Below are positions 62,973 through 64,000 of a stretch of DNA of 64,000 bases, piece by piece. This DNA comes from Vibrio mimicus. Lineage in GTDB: Bacteria > Pseudomonadota > Gammaproteobacteria > Enterobacterales > Vibrionaceae. The position numbers were made by a program, and so were the translations under genes. Under the pieces are notes generated by a model, which saw only the letters and a list, made by a program, of their open reading frames with translations, ran no database searches and was not told the origin of the DNA. The stretch covers positions 62,001 through 126,000 of the forward strand of contig NZ_CP077425.1 in assembly GCF_019048845.1 (NCBI RefSeq). The letters run 5' to 3'. The stretch's first letter is position 1, and each line of letters opens with the position of its first letter.

Positions 62973-63314
62973 ATGAGCGTTATTGAAGATATTCTTAGAC
63001 ATCAACTAAGTATTGGTTTCTATGATAATGTCGAGCCAGATTTTGCTAGAGGTCTTGCTCAAAGAGCAGTTGACCATGGGTTTTCATCTCTATCAGAAAG
63101 GCAACAAGATGTACTTTCTGACTTTCTTACTCAAACTTGTTCTGGTGTAACTGACCCAGGCGGGCATCATAACAACTGTACATGTGAGTTATCAGATGCT
63201 GAATTGTTACAAGCTTACCGCGAAGCATTTGGCGGAGATGATGTCCAATGTGAGGATTGCAGAGAAGAAGCTTCTTTTCATAGTTTCCAACGAGATCGTT
63301 TAGATCACGAATAA
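62973..63314 (+). CDS. Hypothetical Cys/His-rich protein next to the attP module
   Basis: This is a 113-residue soluble protein. ATG 62973 has GGGG 9 nt upstream; an ATG five codons earlier overlaps that site. It starts MSVIEDILRHQLSIGFYDNV and is helical and acidic. The C-terminal half has TCSGVTDPGGHHNNCTCELSD and then CEDC near the end, a likely zinc site. I recognise no family. It lies between the attP2-like site and the leftward repressor gene, where CTXphi and RS1 carry only the non-coding ig-1 region. It could be a cargo gene of the element. Confidence 0.6.
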   Translation: MSVIEDILRHQLSIGFYDNVEPDFARGLAQRAVDHGFSSLSERQQDVLSDFLTQTCSGVTDPGGHHNNCTCELSDAELLQAYREAFGGDDVQCEDCREEASFHSFQRDRLDHE

Positions 63315-63320
63315 CCTGTA

Positions 63321-63366
63321 ACTCGATTTTCTCTGCTATACGCTCGCGTGTAGAGAGAAAATGAGT
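63321..63366. repeat. Long imperfect stem-loop after the Cys/His-rich gene
   Basis: ACTC-ATTTTCTCT-CTATACG and CGTGTAG-AGAGAAAAT-GAGT pair around CTCG with only small bulges, giving a stem of about 20 pairs. No T-run follows. Confidence 0.6.
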
Positions 63367-63445
63367 AACCAAGCGGAACGAATACCAAGCACTTCCTGCG
63401 TTGCTAATTCCGCGCGGTAGTTTCGTCATAACCTTCTTTGATTCT

Positions 63446-63473
63446 ATCGCGCCTAGTGCGCGATTTTTATTTT
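63446..63473 (+). terminator. Intrinsic terminator downstream of the Cys/His-rich gene
   Basis: ATCGCGC and GCGCGAT pair around CTAGT, followed by TTTTATTTT. Confidence 0.85.
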
Positions 63474-63474
63474 A

Positions 63475-63700
63475 TGGCATAACCCACAATAACGACCAAA
63501 CGACGGAATGACAACGACGAGAACTGAGGAGGAGGATTGGAGGAGAGAAGGGAGTGGCTTAGTGCGAATGGATGCGGATGCAGACTTCATCCTGAAGACT
63601 GCGCCGCACCATCGCACAAGCAATCACGTAATCGGCCAAAATGACCGCGAAGCGGTTCGGGTTCCTGTTACACCCGAACTAAGTCCGGAATTCCGGACTT
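63475..63700. other. Non-coding region with two hairpins before the repressor gene
   Basis: GTTCGGGT/ACCCGAAC (63655-63679) and the 20-bp perfect palindrome AAGTCCGGAATTCCGGACTT (63681-63700) lie directly after the repressor stop. A purine-rich tract with GGAGGAGGA lies near 63530. In a filamentous element this area could hold the replication origin or terminate the repressor gene. An open frame on the plus strand here lacks coding character. Confidence 0.55.
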
Positions 63701-64000
63701 TTACCCTTTTAACTCTTCAATTTTTCTTTCTAGTTCTGCGATTCTTTCAGAGAACAGTACATCGTTCATTGTTGCCAAACCTTTAACGATTTCAGCCATG
63801 TATTTTTCAACTGGAGACTCTTCATCTTCTCCATAGGCTATTTTGTTCAAGGGTATTCCTGTTGCTGAACTTATTAACATTACATCTTTTAGTTTTGGCT
63901 CTGTTTTGCCTTTTGCTGCCCGAACTAAAGTGCTAACACTGATGCCAGTTATTTCACTAATTTTTTGATATCCGCCATTTTGGGTTATGGCGTCATTAAT
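63701..64000 (-). CDS. HTH (XRE/lambda-repressor type) regulator, partial; rstR-like position
   Basis: The last 99 codons of a minus-strand gene cut by the window edge are present. The frame is open to 64000 and contains a helix-turn-helix: GGYQKISEITGISVSTLVRA and then KGKTEPKLKDVMLISSATGI. A C-terminal coiled helix (ERIAELERKIEELKG) suggests dimerisation. It is followed by a perfect 20-bp palindrome. Position and orientation (leftward, facing the attP sites) match the CTXphi/RS1 repressor gene rstR, whose alleles are very diverse. I do not recognise a particular allele. Confidence 0.7.
   Translation of the reverse strand: MNDAITQNGGYQKISEITGISVSTLVRAAKGKTEPKLKDVMLISSATGIPLNKIAYGEDEESPVEKYMAEIVKGLATMNDVLFSERIAELERKIEELKG

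Noticed and set aside
63370..63440. attC/VCR-type integron site
   Set aside because: GCGGAA/TTCCGC are inverted, but the conserved GTTRRRY/RYYYAAC boxes and VCR sequence are absent.
63508..63786. 92-codon plus-strand ORF (starts MTTTRTEEEDWRREGSG)
   Set aside because: It overlaps the repressor gene antisense and a palindrome, and its composition is low-complexity.

Overview
The window comes from a Vibrio chromosome, almost certainly Vibrio cholerae or a very close relative. The best evidence is the CAI-1 quorum-sensing pair, with CqsS showing H194 and the acyl-chain-selecting residue C170 and CqsA beside it, plus the complete five-gene vxrABCDE operon. In V. cholerae both loci lie on the small chromosome, and the content is ordinary chromosomal backbone until the last ~1.3 kb.

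Layout. 1-1.3 kb: the 3' end of an aromatic/aspartate aminotransferase and a retropepsin-like lipoprotein. 1.3-6.5 kb: the fructose PTS operon fruBKA, divergent from its LacI-type regulator fruR, with three palindromic operators between them. 6.7-10.9 kb: sbcD-sbcC nuclease. 11-14.4 kb: cqsS and cqsA. 14.5-19.5 kb: an SLAC1/TehA-type transporter, ClcA, a CobW-type metallochaperone GTPase and the YlqF ribosome-assembly GTPase. 19.8-27.7 kb: the K+ transporter kup, pyruvate:flavodoxin oxidoreductase, a KdpD-like kinase lacking the KdpD input domain, KdpE and a TatA-like protein. 28-31 kb: DedA, an EAL phosphodiesterase and two unrecognised genes. 31.5-36 kb: cytochrome b561/YceI, a formate channel fused to CBS domains, a LysR regulator and a DUF1097 protein. 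36-44.6 kb: OLD nuclease, a 5'-nucleotidase-like enzyme, a 31-codon membrane ORF, a yybP-ykoY-type riboswitch driving a TerC/Alx protein, PhnA-like, an M50 protease and small unknowns. 44.6-54.7 kb: fatty acid cis/trans isomerase, an OFA-family transporter, a DUF3332 lipoprotein, tRNA-Gly(UCC), a GGT-family hydrolase, an outer-membrane barrel, a diguanylate cyclase, and ComFB and HlyU-domain proteins. 55-57.9 kb: pntAB. 58-62.4 kb: vxrABCDE.

The right end (about 62.7-64 kb) changes character. It carries two inverted dif-like (XerC/XerD) sites 89 bp apart, with unequal central regions of 12 and 7 nt. That is the architecture of the CTXphi/RS1 attP(+) hairpin. One of them sits inside an 18-bp stretch very like the CTX 'end repeat'. 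To the right lie a small Cys/His-rich gene, several strong hairpins and a leftward HTH repressor gene cut by the window edge, in the place and orientation of rstR. I read this as the left end of a CTX/RS-family filamentous phage element.

The genes form several working units: fructose uptake to fructose-1,6-bisphosphate under FruR; CAI-1 synthesis and sensing; K+ and Cl- handling (kup, clcA, a possible KdpDE output); c-di-GMP turnover (EAL, GGDEF, possible ComFB receptor); and envelope and T6SS control by VxrAB. The least expected points are the attP module with its extra gene, the FNT-CBS fusion that still carries an internal Shine-Dalgarno and start, the terminator whose 3' arm carries the vxrE ribosome-binding site, and an ~11-bp phased array of TTTATA/ATACA boxes downstream of kdpE.
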